Source: Chromatiaceae bacterium
GTDB lineage: Bacteria; Pseudomonadota; Gammaproteobacteria; Chromatiales; Chromatiaceae
Direction: 5' to 3'
Length of the DNA stretch: 64,000 nucleotides
Assembly (NCBI GenBank): GCA_016714645.1
Contig: JADKCI010000004.1
Location: forward strand, 725,501 to 789,500
Made by a program: the position numbers and the translations under genes. Numbering within the stretch: position 1 is the first letter of the stretch; each line of letters starts with the position of its first letter. The notes below the pieces were generated by a model. It did not search any database, had not been told where the DNA came from, and was given only the letters and a program-made list of their open reading frames with translations. Below, one piece after another: positions 63,615-64,000 of this stretch.

Positions 63615-64000
63615 ATGTGCGGTATCGTCGGTATTGTGGGTAAGGGTCCCGTCAACCAATCCTTGTACGACGCCCTGCTGGTCCTCCAGCACCGGGGTCA
63701 GGACGCCGCCGGCATCGTCACCTGCGAGGGTGAAAAACTCCACTTGCGCAAGGATATGGGCCTGGCGCGGGATGTCTTCCAAACCCACCACATGATCCAG
63801 TTGCGGGGCAATATGGGTCTGGGACATGTCCGCTATCCCACCGCCGGCGTCTCCTGTTCCGCCGAGGCCCAGCCCTTCTATGTCAATTCGCCCTACGGGA
63901 TCGTCCTAGCCCATAATGGTAATTTGACCAACGCTGACGCCCTCAAACACGACCTCTTCGCGGAGGATCTGCGCCACATCAATACCGAATCGGATTCGGA
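63615..64000 (+). CDS. purF: Amidophosphoribosyltransferase PurF (3' truncated by window)
   Basis: PurF makes phosphoribosylamine from PRPP and glutamine, the first step of purine synthesis. Only the first 128 codons are present. They start MCGIVGIVGKGPVNQSLYDA, so Cys2 becomes the N-terminal nucleophile after Met removal. LQHRGQDAAGIVT near residue 24, GLGHVRYPTAGVSC near 70 and LAHNGNLTNAD near 97 are class II glutaminase signatures. The reading frame is open to the window end. GAGGTGG precedes the ATG. Confidence 0.95.
   Translation, partial: MCGIVGIVGKGPVNQSLYDALLVLQHRGQDAAGIVTCEGEKLHLRKDMGLARDVFQTHHMIQLRGNMGLGHVRYPTAGVSCSAEAQPFYVNSPYGIVLAHNGNLTNADALKHDLFAEDLRHINTESDS

Overview
The window is high-GC DNA that reads as an anoxygenic phototrophic gammaproteobacterium, most likely a purple sulfur bacterium of the Chromatiaceae. 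Two things support this. The first half carries a bacteriochlorophyll and reaction-centre assembly cluster. The second half carries a typical gammaproteobacterial housekeeping order (carAB-greA, then leuCDB-asd-fimV-truA, then trpFBA-accD-folC-SPOR-cvpA-purF). Species identity cannot be settled from this sequence alone.

Region 1 (1-13786, + strand) is a photosynthesis gene cluster: the 3' end of bchB, then bchH, bchL, bchM, lhaA (PucC family), puhA, puhB, puhC, puhE, a HemN-type radical SAM enzyme, bchJ and menE. Many junctions are 1-26 nt overlaps, so the block is probably one long operon running from tetrapyrrole chemistry to reaction-centre assembly.

Region 2 (about 13800-22480) is a type I restriction-modification island in the order hsdR, hsdS, rhuM-fic fusion, AlbA_2/HATPase gene, hsdM. 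It sits exactly between the 3' ends of two convergent menaquinone transcription units, so it breaks neither. The AlbA_2 gene carries an in-frame TAA. hsdM is preceded by a perfect 14-bp inverted repeat and three phased ATAGAA boxes that look like a dedicated control site.

Region 3 (22503-30071, - strand) is the rest of the menaquinone pathway: an alpha/beta hydrolase, then menF, menD, menB, menA, menC and a hotdog thioesterase, with mostly 4-nt overlaps. Together with menE this nearly completes the chorismate-to-demethylmenaquinone route. In known Chromatiaceae reaction centres the primary quinone is menaquinone, which would explain why men genes lie inside a photosynthesis cluster.

Region 4 (30283-37310, + strand) holds two extra alpha/beta hydrolases, the magnesium-chelatase genes bchI and bchD, the hydrolase-like bchO and a YheT-type hydrolase. 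Region 5 (37320-41314) holds a periplasmic coiled-coil protein, a CDP-archaeol-synthase-like membrane protein with a small membrane partner, a CnoX/YbbN-like thioredoxin and a zinc-finger thioredoxin 2.

Region 6 (41590-64000) is housekeeping: pyrimidine/arginine (carAB), leucine (leuCDB), aspartate-family (asd), FimV, TruA, tryptophan (trpFBA), fatty acid (accD), folate (folC), cell division (SPOR), CvpA and the start of purF. A large exported protein with InlB-like and Calx-beta domains is inserted, on the opposite strand, between truA and trpF. No tRNA, rRNA, CRISPR array or insertion sequence was recognised.
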